Positions 19,352-28,184 of a DNA stretch of 64,000 nt are shown here, one piece after another. The notes below the pieces were generated by a model that was not told the origin of the DNA, made no database searches, and saw only the letters and a program-made list of their open reading frames with translations. The translations under genes were made by a program, and so were the position numbers. The stretch spans positions 1-64,000 of the forward strand of contig DQPL01000021.1 of the NCBI GenBank assembly GCA_015664885.1. Reading direction: 5' to 3'. Origin of the DNA: Gemmatimonadota bacterium (GTDB lineage: Bacteria; Gemmatimonadota; Gemmatimonadetes; Longimicrobiales; Gaopeijiaceae). Positions within the stretch are counted from its first letter, which is position 1. Each line of letters opens with the position of its first letter.

Positions 19352-21127
19352 GTGACTGTGCCCTATAGCGATCCCGAAACTCCATCTCGTGCCGACGTCC
19401 TAACGGACGCCCAGACCGGACTTCCCAACCGGTCGCACGCCTCGGTATTCCTCGAGGCCGGGTGGGCGCTGGCTTTGCACGGAAACGGTCTCGCGGTGGT
19501 GTTGATGGAGCTCGACCGCCGGGGTGAGGACGGCTCCGTGCTGCAAGAAGAGACTGCCGAGCACGCAGTCCAGACGCTAGAATGCATCCTGGCAGACCGC
19601 ACCCGCCGCATGGACCTGTGCGCTCGCTACACCGGTGCGCGATTCCTCACGATCCTGCCCGACTGCCCACTCGAGCAAGCGCGACGGTACGCAAGGGAGG
19701 CAAAGGACAGCTTCGACGACTCCGCGTTCCCGTGGGGGCGCACCAAGCTGCTCGTAGGCGTGTCGGCGATCAAGGACGGAATGGGATCGCCGGACATACT
19801 TCTCGCTGCCGCGGACAGGGCCCTGTATCTGGCTAGCGAGCAGAGTCGACCGCCCCCGACGGAGCCCAGACGAGCGCGAGCGCCGGTCGTGGTCGTGGAG
19901 CCTCCGCCCACGCAGCTCGAGGCTCTGCGCGTGTTGGTGGCGGACGATGATGAAGCGACTCTGCGCGCGACGCGTCGCATACTCGAGCGCTTCGGCTGCG
20001 AGGTCACGGCAGTCGCGTCAGCCCGCGAAGCACTCGCTTGCATCACCGGGCCCGAAGCCATCGACCTATTGGTACCCGACATCGTGATGCCGGAAATGAG
20101 CGGGTTCACACTGGTGGATATCGCAACCCGGGCGCGCAAGGACCTACCCGTGCTGTACATGTCGGGCTATCCGCAGGAAGAGGTGTACTGGGGCGGCACC
20201 CCAGGTCCGCGCAGCGCATTCATGAGCAAGCCCATGGAGATTCACGAACTGCGTGACGCGGTTGTCGACCTTTTCGATCTCGACGACGGCCAGACACCAC
20301 CTGAGAAGAAACCACAAACGAGTGGGACGAAGTCACCGTCCGCGCATCTCGAGATCGATGGCACACCCGACATTGGGGTCCGGCTGGAAGGCAAGATCCT
20401 GGTGGTCGATGACGATCAGGTGATCGTGGGGTCTCTGCAACGCTTGTTCCGCAGAATGGGCTACGCCAAGCCCGCGGGTATCACCGACCCACGTCTGGTC
20501 CTGGATTTCGTGAAACGGGAGCACGTGGACCTGATCATTCCGGACCTCTACATGCCCAAAGTCGACGGGTTCCAGCTGCTCGCTTCGCTGTCGTCCATCT
20601 TCTCTGCGGAGGAGTATCTTCCCATTCTCGTCATCACGGGCGACGACAGTCCCGAGGTGCGCCAGCGCGCCCTCGCAGCAGGAGCGATGGGCTTCCTGAC
20701 CAAGCCCTTCGACCCGGACGTGGTGGAGGCCTTGAAGGTCATCTACGATCGTGGGGGGCCAGATCAAATCCTGGGTCTGGCGGACCCCATCGACCCGATG
20801 AGGGATATCAACTCCCTATGGTCCCACTTCAGACTGCGCGCGCCCGGACGCTTCTGTTCATGGGGCTCGCTGTATCCCTCTCGGCGTGCATGGGCGACGC
20901 GGCAGGCCCCGGCGACGTCATCGACCGCTCCGTCTTTGTTGCTGTCTACGTCGATCTTCGAGCTGCCGCGCTCACTACGGATGAGCGAGAGATCACAGAT
21001 GAAGCGCGTGCCGAGGTGCTGTCTCGTCACGGAGCCAGCGAAGCCGACATTCTCGGCTTCGCCGAGTACTACGGGCGGGACCTCACCGTCATGCGTGAGG
21101 TCTGGGACGAGATTGAGCTCCTGCTAG
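19352..21127 (+). CDS. Degenerate GGDEF - receiver - receiver response regulator with run-on C-terminus
   Basis: From GTG 19352 the protein has a GGDEF-like domain (15-165) and two receiver domains (about 193-305 and 348-465). The GGDEF signature is replaced by TGARF (94-98), so cyclase activity is unlikely. Both receivers keep the acidic DDD pocket, a phosphoacceptor Asp (D243 in PDIVMPEMSG and D398 in PDLYMPKVDG) and the conserved Lys (K293 and K451). Recognisable protein ends near 20800. The frame then stays open for another 330 bases through an overlapping lipoprotein gene to 21127. This suggests a lost stop or an indel; a one-base shift would put TGA at 20799-20801. The start is uncertain; the upstream extension overlaps clpB and is not favoured. 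Output is probably protein-protein. Confidence 0.78.
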   Translation: MTVPYSDPETPSRADVLTDAQTGLPNRSHASVFLEAGWALALHGNGLAVVLMELDRRGEDGSVLQEETAEHAVQTLECILADRTRRMDLCARYTGARFLTILPDCPLEQARRYAREAKDSFDDSAFPWGRTKLLVGVSAIKDGMGSPDILLAAADRALYLASEQSRPPPTEPRRARAPVVVVEPPPTQLEALRVLVADDDEATLRATRRILERFGCEVTAVASAREALACITGPEAIDLLVPDIVMPEMSGFTLVDIATRARKDLPVLYMSGYPQEEVYWGGTPGPRSAFMSKPMEIHELRDAVVDLFDLDDGQTPPEKKPQTSGTKSPSAHLEIDGTPDIGVRLEGKILVVDDDQVIVGSLQRLFRRMGYAKPAGITDPRLVLDFVKREHVDLIIPDLYMPKVDGFQLLASLSSIFSAEEYLPILVITGDDSPEVRQRALAAGAMGFLTKPFDPDVVEALKVIYDRGGPDQILGLADPIDPMRDINSLWSHFRLRAPGRFCSWGSLYPSRRAWATRQAPATSSTAPSLLLSTSIFELPRSLRMSERSQMKRVPRCCLVTEPAKPTFSASPSTTGGTSPSCVRSGTRLSSC

Positions 21128-21168
21128 AAGCACAGCGTGCGATGATGGACGACCCCGGACGCCGGTAG
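20818..21168 (+). CDS. Small lipoprotein of unknown function
   Basis: A 116-residue protein with a lipoprotein signal (TARARTLLFMGLAVSLSAC, lipobox LSAC, Cys at about 24). A helical, acidic mature domain follows (TTDEREITDEARAEVLSRHG, then YYGRDLTVMREVWDEIE). Short helical lipoproteins of this type are common in envelope proteomes but I cannot name the family. It is on the same strand as the regulator but in a different frame, inside the regulator's run-on tail. Its protein-like composition makes it the genuine gene of the two frames here. Confidence 0.7.
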   Translation: MVPLQTARARTLLFMGLAVSLSACMGDAAGPGDVIDRSVFVAVYVDLRAAALTTDEREITDEARAEVLSRHGASEADILGFAEYYGRDLTVMREVWDEIELLLEAQRAMMDDPGRR

Positions 21169-21174
21169 CGCTTC

Positions 21175-21792
21175 CTAGTTCTGAGTGCGACTGGACCCGC
21201 TCGGTACCGAAATGCCGAGTGCCAGTGCACCCCTCCCTCCCACGCTCAGCCCGAATCGGACGATCCACCCCGAGGTCAACTCCAGGTCCATGCCGACGTC
21301 CAGGAAGGCGTCAAACACGAGCTCGTCCCCGTCGATGGACGTGAAGTCCAGGGCGATGTGACCGCCCAAGTACGGCCAGAAGACCACGTCGTCCCCCTCT
21401 CCAGTCCAGCCGGCGACGATCGCGAGCGGGACCGACACCATGACGTCGTCACCGGTGCCCGCGCCGACGCCCGTCCATCAGAGAATGTCGATGTCCGAGT
21501 CCTCCAGACCCCGACTGAGCACCCCAGAGATGTCGATGCCTCCGCCTAGCGCCAGGTCGCCGTCGACCCCCCTCCCCAACGGACGCGCGGCACCCCTCGT
21601 CCACTCGCCCACGCGACCCTCGCCAAGTGACGAGCCCGCGAGACCGTCGCCGGGATCCGAGTTCGTGAGATAGATCGCCAAACCGTTCGGCGAAGCGGGT
21701 CCGATCAATGACGGGGCGTCGAACGCGACCTGGGCGGACACCGGCGCGGCAAGCAATACCAGAAACGGAATCGTGACGACCGAGCGACGCAC
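21175..21792 (-). pseudogene. Exported beta-rich protein split by an in-frame TGA
   Basis: A GTG at 21792 follows a perfect AAGGAGG and opens a signal peptide (RRSVVTIPFLVLLAAPVSAQ). The mature text runs to LEDSDIDIL and stops at a TGA at 21478-21480. The same frame then continues as WTGVGAGTGDDVMVSVPLAI and VVFWPYLGGHIALDF, up to SVGGRGALALGIS, ending at 21175. Alternating hydrophobic strands in this second half are typical of an outer-membrane beta-barrel. The joined product would be about 205 codons. The second half alone lacks a signal peptide, so this is best read as one gene with one nonsense codon. Confidence 0.7.
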
Positions 21793-21833
21793 GTGGTTCC
21801 TCCTTGTTGCAGTGAGCTGGGCCTTCAGTGAAC

Positions 21834-21858
21834 GTGAACACCTAGAGGGTGTCCTCAC
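21834..21858. promoter_or_regulatory. Inverted repeat in the divergent intergenic region
   Basis: GTGAACACC (21834-21842) faces GGTGTCCTCAC (21848-21858), pairing with one small bulge. It lies in the 86-base gap between the broken exported-protein gene and the RidA gene. It could be an operator for either gene, or a transcript hairpin before RidA. No regulator is identified. Confidence 0.35.
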
Positions 21859-21878
21859 TTTTGCACGCGGAGCAGCAA

Positions 21879-22298
21879 ATGTCGTTCCAAAGGGTCTTCA
21901 GCGGCGCGCAATGGGAATCGAAAGTCGGCTATTGTCGCGCGCTGCGCGCGGGCGATCGCATCTTCGTGACCGGCTGCGCACCGGTCGCGATCGACGGCGG
22001 AGTGCATGCCCCGGGGGACCCATACGCTCAGACGGTCCGTTGCATCGAGATCATTCGTGAAGCACTCGAGGGCCTCGGCGGCGGGCTCGCTGATGTCACC
22101 CGAACTCGGATGTTCGTGACGAACATCGACAGCTGGCAGGAGTTCGGGCGTGCTCACGGTGAGTACTTCGGCAAGCATCCGCCGACGACGTCGATGGTCG
22201 AAGTACGGCGGCTCATCGAGCCTGAGATGATGATCGAGATCGAGGCGGATGCGGTGGTGGTCAAGAAGCTACCGGTGGAGGGCCAAGCCTTCGTGTAG
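21879..22298 (+). CDS. RidA family protein
   Basis: A 139-residue member of the YjgF/YER057c/UK114 (RidA) family. It begins at the ATG 21879 preceded by GGAGCAG. Signatures are QWESKVGYCRALRAGDRIFVTG, TVRCIEIIREALEGLGGGLADVTRTRMFVT and the C-terminal IEIEADAV. Canonical RidA hydrolyses reactive enamine/imine intermediates from PLP enzymes. Subfamily members vary, and the active-site Arg that canonical RidA uses appears as the R in TRTRMFVT. An upstream in-frame start near 21849 adds only unlikely residues. It converges on guaA with a 43-base gap. Confidence 0.9.
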   Translation: MSFQRVFSGAQWESKVGYCRALRAGDRIFVTGCAPVAIDGGVHAPGDPYAQTVRCIEIIREALEGLGGGLADVTRTRMFVTNIDSWQEFGRAHGEYFGKHPPTTSMVEVRRLIEPEMMIEIEADAVVVKKLPVEGQAFV

Positions 22299-22341
22299 TG
22301 TCCTGTCCCAGAAGTTCGGCGCGCGACCGGAGATGCTTGCC

Positions 22342-23892
22342 CTACTCCCATTCGATGGTCGCGGGCGGCTTAGAGCTAATGTCGTAGGTCACGCGGTTCA
22401 CGCCCCGCACCTCGTTGATGATTCTGGTGGAGATCCGTGCCAGCACCTCGGGCGGAAAAGGATACCAGTCCGCGGTCATGCCATCGCGCGACGTCACGGC
22501 TCGAAGCGCCAGCACGCTTTCGTAGGTGCGGGCATCTCCCATCACGCCCACCGACTGGACGGGCAGCAGTACCGCGAACGCCTGCCAGATCTCGTCGTAA
22601 AGTCCGGCGCTGCGGATCTCTTCCAGGTAGATCGCGTCGGCATCCCGTAGCATCGACAAGCGTTCATCGGTGATCTCCCCGATGATGCGGATTGCGAGTC
22701 CGGGTCCGGGGAACGGGTGGCGCCCGACGAAGTGGTCGGGCAGACCCAGCTCCCGACCGACGTTCCTGACTTCGTCCTTAAAGAGCTCGCGCAGTGGTTC
22801 GATGAGCTGGAAGGGCATGTGCTCGGGCAGGCCGCCAACGTTGTGATGACTCTTGATGGTCACCGAAGGCCCCCCCACCGAAACCGACTCGATGACGTCC
22901 GGATACAGAGTGCCCTGAACGAGGAACGTGGCTCCGGTGCCCTCGCGCTTGGCGGTGGCTTCGAAGACCTGGATGAAGCGGCCGCCGATGGCTTTACGCT
23001 TGGCCTCCGGGTCCGAAATTCCCGCGAGGTCACCGAGAAACCCCTGCTGCGCGTCCTCCACCACGAGCTTAATGTCGTAGTGGGACCGAAACATCGTCTC
23101 CACCTGCTCGCGCTCGTTCTTCCGCAGTAGCCCGTGGTCGACAAAAATGCACGTGAGTCGGTCCCCGATGGCGCGGTGGACGAGCAGCGCAGCAACCGAA
23201 GAGTCCACGCCACCGGAGAGCCCGCAGATGACGCTGGCCTCGCCGACTTGTTCCCGGATGCGCTCGATGGTGTCTTCGATGAAGGCATCGGCCGTCCAAG
23301 TGGCGGCGCAGCCGGCGACCTCGAATAAGAAATTGGAGAGAATCTCGTCTCCCCGGTGTGTGTGAGCGACCTCGGGGTGGAACTGCACGGCACACACCGG
23401 CCGGTCCAGGGCACGGAACGCAGCCACGGGAAGCGTGTCGGTGGACGCCAGCGCTTCGTAGCCAGGGGGTGGCTCGTCGACGTGGTCCCCGTGCGAGCAC
23501 CAGATGGTCGTCGATTCTCCGGGCTCGAAGCCAGCGAAGACTCCCTCATCGACATGCACTGTGAGCTCGGCTCTCCCGTATTCACGACGGCCATGTTCGA
23601 CCTTGGCGCCCTCCAGATGAGCGATGAGATGGAAGCCGTAGCAGATGCCCAGCACTGGAATGCCCGAGTGCAGCAGCTCGCGGTTCGTGGTGGGTACGTT
23701 GTCGTCGTACACCGACGACGGACCACCGCTCAAGATCACGGCGGCCGGATTCCATTCGCGAATCCACTCGAGCGATCGCGTGGGAGGGTGAATCTCACAA
23801 TAAACCCGCTCTTCTCGAATGCGACGCGCGATGAGCTGCGTGAACTGCGATCCGAAGTCGAGAATCAGGACGCGGTCGTGTATGTGGCTCAT
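22342..23892 (-). CDS. guaA: GMP synthase (glutamine-hydrolysing)
   Basis: A 516-residue two-domain enzyme that converts XMP, ATP and glutamine to GMP. The N-terminal class I amidotransferase domain has the nucleophile elbow GICYG (Cys84) and the QFHPEVAHT segment (His and Glu of the triad). The ATP-pyrophosphatase domain has the P-loop SGGVDSS (about 227-233) and the dimerisation domain ends in ATIEWE. The start ATG at 23892 overlaps the lysA stop as ATGA; the longer open frame upstream is a shadow. One small oddity is GFHLIAH in place of the usual GMQLMA after the nucleophile. Confidence 0.97.
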   Translation of the reverse strand: MSHIHDRVLILDFGSQFTQLIARRIREERVYCEIHPPTRSLEWIREWNPAAVILSGGPSSVYDDNVPTTNRELLHSGIPVLGICYGFHLIAHLEGAKVEHGRREYGRAELTVHVDEGVFAGFEPGESTTIWCSHGDHVDEPPPGYEALASTDTLPVAAFRALDRPVCAVQFHPEVAHTHRGDEILSNFLFEVAGCAATWTADAFIEDTIERIREQVGEASVICGLSGGVDSSVAALLVHRAIGDRLTCIFVDHGLLRKNEREQVETMFRSHYDIKLVVEDAQQGFLGDLAGISDPEAKRKAIGGRFIQVFEATAKREGTGATFLVQGTLYPDVIESVSVGGPSVTIKSHHNVGGLPEHMPFQLIEPLRELFKDEVRNVGRELGLPDHFVGRHPFPGPGLAIRIIGEITDERLSMLRDADAIYLEEIRSAGLYDEIWQAFAVLLPVQSVGVMGDARTYESVLALRAVTSRDGMTADWYPFPPEVLARISTRIINEVRGVNRVTYDISSKPPATIEWE

Positions 23893-25148
23893 TCTTCTCC
23901 GCGGACAAGGTCGGGCAGAGTCTCCCGCTGCCGGATCAAGGTAGCTTCGTTCCCGTCGACCATCGTTTCCGCTGGTCGCAGGCGGCCGTTGTAGTTCGAC
24001 GCCATCGCGAATCCATAGGCCCCGACAGTGCAAACCGCGAGCAAGTCACCCTGCTCCGGAAGGGGCAGCTCGCGGTCGCGCGCGAGGAAATCTCCGGTCT
24101 CGCATATGGGGCCCACGATGTCGACCCGCGTAGTGGCTCCTTGGCTGGGCATTGTATGCGCCACGGCGTGGAAGCCGCCGTAGTGGCTCGGTCGGATCAG
24201 CTCGCTCATGCCACCGTCCACGACCACGAAATGCTTGCGCCCGCTCCTCTTCACATACTCGACCCGGGTCAGCAAGACACCTGCGTCCCCGACGATGGAG
24301 CGGCCTGGCTCGAGAATGAGTCGCAGACCCGCCGACTTCACGCGCGGCACGAGCTCGGCCGCCAACTCGTCGACGTCCATCCCCGGATCATGGTCGTAGC
24401 GGATACCGTAGCCTCCTCCGATATTCAGGAACTTGAGGTCGACACCAGCGGCGCTCAACTCGGTGACGAGGTCGAGCACACACTCGAGCGCGCGCACGTA
24501 GGGTGTGGCATCGACGATCTGCGAACCGATGTGCATATCGATGCCGGCCGCGACGAGCCACGGACGGTCCTTCGCCCACAGGTACAAGTCACCGGTCTCG
24601 TCCCAAGGCACCCCAAACTTAGTGCTCGCGGTGCCCGTGCGTGTGTACTCGTGCGGGGTCGCCGCGAAGACGTCCGGATTCACCCGAATCGCAAAAGGCG
24701 CGCGTCGCCCTAGGCGCGTCGCGACCTCATCGATGCGTTCGAGTTCCCCCCTGCTCTCGACGTTGAACGCGTAGATGCCGTATTCGAGTGCCGCCTCGAT
24801 CTCCGGCACGGTCTTACCCACTCCGGCGAACACGATCATGCGCCCGGGAATACCGGCCTGCCGAGCCCGATAGAGCTCACCTAGGCTCGTGATGTCGGCG
24901 CCGCATCCCATGGCATGAAGGCGCCGTAGGATCGACAGGTTCCCGTTGGCTTTTACGGAATAGGCGAGTAGGTGGTCGACCCCCGCAAAAGCGGTGTGAA
25001 ACGCGCCTACGCGTTCAGCGATACGTCGGATGTCATAGACGTACAACGGTGTCCCAAAGCGTTCGGCGAGCTCCGCGGCAGGGATGTCCCCGCAGTGAAG
25101 CTCACCGTTTCTGCGCACGAACGGCTGGGTCAGTAGGCTCTCGCCCAA
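23889..25148 (-). CDS. lysA: Diaminopimelate decarboxylase
   Basis: A 419-residue PLP enzyme of the alanine-racemase fold that makes lysine from meso-diaminopimelate. The PLP lysine lies in [28 protein letters not shown] and EPGRSIVG bind the cofactor and substrate. The second-subunit [13 protein letters not shown] motif supplies the active-site Cys. Its 5' end overlaps the proS stop by 19 bases and its 3' end overlaps guaA by 4. With the DapL-like enzyme at 1.5-2.7 kb it covers two late steps of the lysine/diaminopimelate route. Confidence 0.96.
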   Translation of the reverse strand: MGESLLTQPFVRRNGELHCGDIPAAELAERFGTPLYVYDIRRIAERVGAFHTAFAGVDHLLAYSVKANGNLSILRRLHAMGCGADITSLGELYRARQAGIPGRMIVFAGVGKTVPEIEAALEYGIYAFNVESRGELERIDEVATRLGRRAPFAIRVNPDVFAATPHEYTRTGTASTKFGVPWDETGDLYLWAKDRPWLVAAGIDMHIGSQIVDATPYVRALECVLDLVTELSAAGVDLKFLNIGGGYGIRYDHDPGMDVDELAAELVPRVKSAGLRLILEPGRSIVGDAGVLLTRVEYVKRSGRKHFVVVDGGMSELIRPSHYGGFHAVAHTMPSQGATTRVDIVGPICETGDFLARDRELPLPEQGDLLAVCTVGAYGFAMASNYNGRLRPAETMVDGNEATLIRQRETLPDLVRGEE

Positions 25149-26590
25149 GCCGCCTCCGTCACCGACTCACCCGCGCCCGAGACGCACGTGGCGGGCGCTT
25201 GATCTGAGCGGAATTCTTCGTCGGGCAGCAGACGAATGGTTGCCTTCATGCGCTCCTTCACGGCTTCCTCCACCGCGGGGTCACCACTCCACCCGCTGAA
25301 AACGAAGCCTGCGCCATCCTCGAACGCCTCCTCCATTTCGTCCAAGCTCTTCACGCCGCGCACTGTATTGGCTTCTCGACGCGCGATCGCCGCTTGCAAG
25401 AGCTCGCCCTGGAACGACTCCAATCGTTCTGGAAGCTCGGCGAGCGCTTGAGCCTCAGGAAGGAAGGCCTTTCGCTTCTCGCCCTCGGGCGTCAATCGAC
25501 GCGCGAGCGCGACCTTTCCTTCAGCGAGATCCCTGGGTCCGATCTCTAGCCTGAACGGCACGCCCTTTCGTTCCCACTCGAAGAACTTGGCTCCGGGCGA
25601 GAGGTGGTCCCTCGCATCCAGGCGCACGCGCACCCCGTTCTCTTTGAGCCTGGATACGATCTCGTCCGCCTTGTCTCGAACCGGCCCGGCATCGTCTCCC
25701 CGCAGGATCGGTATGACGACAACCTGTGCGGGAGCGAGCCTCGGCGGGATGACCAGCCCGTTGTCGTCGCCATGTGTCATTACGAGCCCACCGATGAGAC
25801 GGGTCGAGACGCCCCAGGACGTATTCCAGGCGAACTCTTCCTGGCCATCCTCAGATTGAAACGTGAGCTCGAACTGCTTCGCGAAGTTCTGACCGAGGAA
25901 GTGCGAAGTGCCCGCCTGCAGCGCCTTGTTGTCCTTCATGAGCGCCTCGCAAGCGTAGCTGCGCACCGCCCCGGCGAACTTCTCGGACTCGGACTTGAGA
26001 CCGGTCATCGGCGGCATGGCGATCCAGTCTTCCATGAACGTGCGATACAGGCCCAAGATGAGCCGCGTCTCTTCTTCGGCCTCCTCCGCGGTGGCGTGCG
26101 CGGTGTGGCCCTCCTGCCACAGGAACTCGGACGTACGCAGGAAGAGCCGAGTGCGCATTTCCCAACGCACGACGTTCGCCCACTGGTTCATGAGCACAGG
26201 CAGGTCGCGGTAACTCTGCACCCACTTGGCGTACATCGCGTAGATGATCGTCTCCGACGTGGGGCGGATCACATAAGGCTCCTCGAGCTCCTTGCCGCCG
26301 GCTTGAGTGACCACCGCGAGCTCGGGCGCGAAGCCTTCCACATGCTCCTTCTCGCGCTCGATGAAGCTCATGGGGATCAGAAGCGGAAAATAGGCATTCT
26401 CGTGCCCAGTCTCCTTGAACATTGCATCCAAGGCGCTCTGCATGTGCTCCCAGATTCCGTAGCCCCACGGCCGAATGACCATGCTTCCGCGCACCGGCGA
26501 GTGGTCAGCGAGCTCGGCTCTCAGCACGACTTCGTTGTACCACTTGGCGAAGTCCTCCTGTTGGGACGTCAGCTTCTTATCGTCGGCCAT
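25130..26590 (-). CDS. proS: Prolyl-tRNA synthetase, archaeal/eukaryotic-like type
   Basis: A 486-residue class II synthetase charging tRNA-Pro. It is the short form found in archaea, eukaryotes and some bacteria. It lacks the inserted editing domain of the E. coli enzyme and has a C-terminal zinc-binding-like extension. Motif 2 reads VVRWEMRTRLFLRTSEFLWQEGHTAH and motif 3 follows SWGVSTRLIGGLVMTHGDDNGLVIPP. The ATG at 26590 starts the conserved KKLTSQQEDFAKWYNEVV segment, so the longer upstream frame is rejected. The first 14 bases overlap the small membrane-protein gene. Confidence 0.95.
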   Translation of the reverse strand: MADDKKLTSQQEDFAKWYNEVVLRAELADHSPVRGSMVIRPWGYGIWEHMQSALDAMFKETGHENAYFPLLIPMSFIEREKEHVEGFAPELAVVTQAGGKELEEPYVIRPTSETIIYAMYAKWVQSYRDLPVLMNQWANVVRWEMRTRLFLRTSEFLWQEGHTAHATAEEAEEETRLILGLYRTFMEDWIAMPPMTGLKSESEKFAGAVRSYACEALMKDNKALQAGTSHFLGQNFAKQFELTFQSEDGQEEFAWNTSWGVSTRLIGGLVMTHGDDNGLVIPPRLAPAQVVVIPILRGDDAGPVRDKADEIVSRLKENGVRVRLDARDHLSPGAKFFEWERKGVPFRLEIGPRDLAEGKVALARRLTPEGEKRKAFLPEAQALAELPERLESFQGELLQAAIARREANTVRGVKSLDEMEEAFEDGAGFVFSGWSGDPAVEEAVKERMKATIRLLPDEEFRSDQAPATCVSGAGESVTEAAWARAY

Positions 26591-26891
26591 ATTCGTTTTC
26601 GAGTTTCCTTTGGGTCTTCGCACGAGCTTCGCGCTCGTCCTTTCGCATACGCCTGATTGCGATGACACCCGGCACCACGAACAGCAGCACCGACATCACC
26701 GTCCAAATGGGTCGAAAACCGAACGCAAGCGTGGGCGCGATCAACCACGCGACGGCCGCACCTCCCCCGATCGCCAACAACATGGCGCCAGCAAGGATGA
26801 CCCACTCGAGAATGTCGAGGCGTCGAATTGCACGAACCGCAACTTCGTGTGCTGCCTGCGCTTCTCGTTCGATGCGCGCCCGCTCACTCAC
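26577..26891 (-). CDS. Small two-helix membrane protein between hisS and proS
   Basis: A 104-residue protein with a helical amphipathic N-terminus (about 1-27) and two membrane helices (about 31-52 and 58-80: VILAGAMLLAIGGGAAVAWLI and PIWTVMSVLLFVVPGVIAI). It ends in a basic, charged tail (RRMRKDEREARAKTQRK). No family is recognised. It overlaps hisS by 4 bases and proS by 14, so it is translationally coupled to both synthetases. A role linked to them cannot be claimed, but the arrangement makes it a real gene. Confidence 0.7.
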   Translation of the reverse strand: MSERARIEREAQAAHEVAVRAIRRLDILEWVILAGAMLLAIGGGAAVAWLIAPTLAFGFRPIWTVMSVLLFVVPGVIAIRRMRKDEREARAKTQRKLENEYGRR

Positions 26892-28171
26892 GTGAGCTCG
26901 TCCAGCCCGACCTCGCTTTGCTCCCCGGATACCATGTCTTTCACGAGCACGCTGTCGCGCGCCAGCTCCTCCGGGCCAACGATCAGCACCCGTCGTGCTC
27001 CTTCCTTGGCTGCGACTTTCATCTGTTTCGCCACACCGCGTTCGCTGAGCACGTACGCCACGCTCTTGCCGCTTTCGCGGAGCCGATGCGCGATGCCAAG
27101 CGCCTGGGGCCTCTGCTCTTCCGAGATCAATACCAGGAAGTAGTCGAGAGATCTCTGGTATTCCGGTATCAGACTCCGGTCCGAGAGCAGCTCGCCCAGG
27201 ACCACGTCCCCCATGCCGAACCCCACCGCCGGGAGTGCCTCACCTCCGACGAGCTCGAGCAGCCGATCGTAGCGCCCCCCTCCACAGATTGACCTCAATT
27301 CACGTTTGCAATCGAACAGCTCGAAGACGATGCCTGTGTAGTAGGCGAGGCCGCGCACGATGGTAAGATCGACCTCTACGAAGTCACCCAGACCCATCGC
27401 CTCGAGAGACGCAATGTACTCGCGCACCGGCTCGAGTGCGGCACCCACATCATCGCGGTCCGCAAAGCGCTCTGTGAGCGCTTCGATGCTGGAGTCATCG
27501 AGCATGCCGAGCACCTGGTCCGCTACGGACGGGTCCACCCCTACCTCGTCGGTGAGGTGAGCGCGCGACTTTTCCTTCGGCTGACGCTCTGACTTGTCCA
27601 CGAGCGCAAAGGTGCCCGGAAGCTGCTGCTCCGAGACTCCCAATGCCCCCAGAACCGCAGTCAACAGCCGCCGATCAGATACCCGCGCAGCGAAGTCGTC
27701 GCTCGTCAGTCCGAGGGCTCGCAGCCCGTCGATGCCGACCGCGAGCACCTCCACGTCCGCGGCCACGCCGGACTCACCGACAATGTCGACGTTCCACTGG
27801 AAGTGCTCCTTCAAACGTCCGCGCTGCTGCCGCTCGTACCTGAACAGTTGCGGCATGCTGAACCACCGAATCGGCTTGCTCATGCCGCGGCTACGGTCCG
27901 CCAGAATGCGTGCCAACGAGGGCGTCATTTCGGGCCGCAACGTCACGTTGCGTTCGCCCTTGTCGACGAAGTTGTACAGCTGCCCGACGATCTCCTGCCC
28001 ACTCTTCTCGACGTAAAGATCGAGAGGCTCCAGCGGCGGACCGTCATACTCCAAGAATCCGTAGCGCCGGGAAGTCTGGCGCCACGCACCGAAAATCAGA
28101 GAGCGGAGGGCGAGGTCTTCCGGAGGAAAGTCGCGAAACCCGGGAAGTCTCGAGAAAGCTGAGCTAGCCAT
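26888..28171 (-). CDS. hisS: Histidyl-tRNA synthetase
   Basis: A 427-residue class II synthetase. Motif 2 reads FRYERQQRGRLKEHFQWNVDIVG. The histidine-specific motifs are LAYYTGIVFE and SICGGGRYDRLLELVGG, and motif 3 is AVGFGMGD. The C-terminal anticodon-binding domain (VLISEEQRPQALGIAHRLR) is intact. The ATG at 28171 is the start in front of LPGFRDFPPEDL; the frame upstream is a shadow of folC. LRPEMTPSLAR is characteristic of HisS rather than the HisZ paralogue. Confidence 0.94.
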   Translation of the reverse strand: MASSAFSRLPGFRDFPPEDLALRSLIFGAWRQTSRRYGFLEYDGPPLEPLDLYVEKSGQEIVGQLYNFVDKGERNVTLRPEMTPSLARILADRSRGMSKPIRWFSMPQLFRYERQQRGRLKEHFQWNVDIVGESGVAADVEVLAVGIDGLRALGLTSDDFAARVSDRRLLTAVLGALGVSEQQLPGTFALVDKSERQPKEKSRAHLTDEVGVDPSVADQVLGMLDDSSIEALTERFADRDDVGAALEPVREYIASLEAMGLGDFVEVDLTIVRGLAYYTGIVFELFDCKRELRSICGGGRYDRLLELVGGEALPAVGFGMGDVVLGELLSDRSLIPEYQRSLDYFLVLISEEQRPQALGIAHRLRESGKSVAYVLSERGVAKQMKVAAKEGARRVLIVGPEELARDSVLVKDMVSGEQSEVGLDELT

Positions 28172-28184
28172 GATGGCGCAGAAT

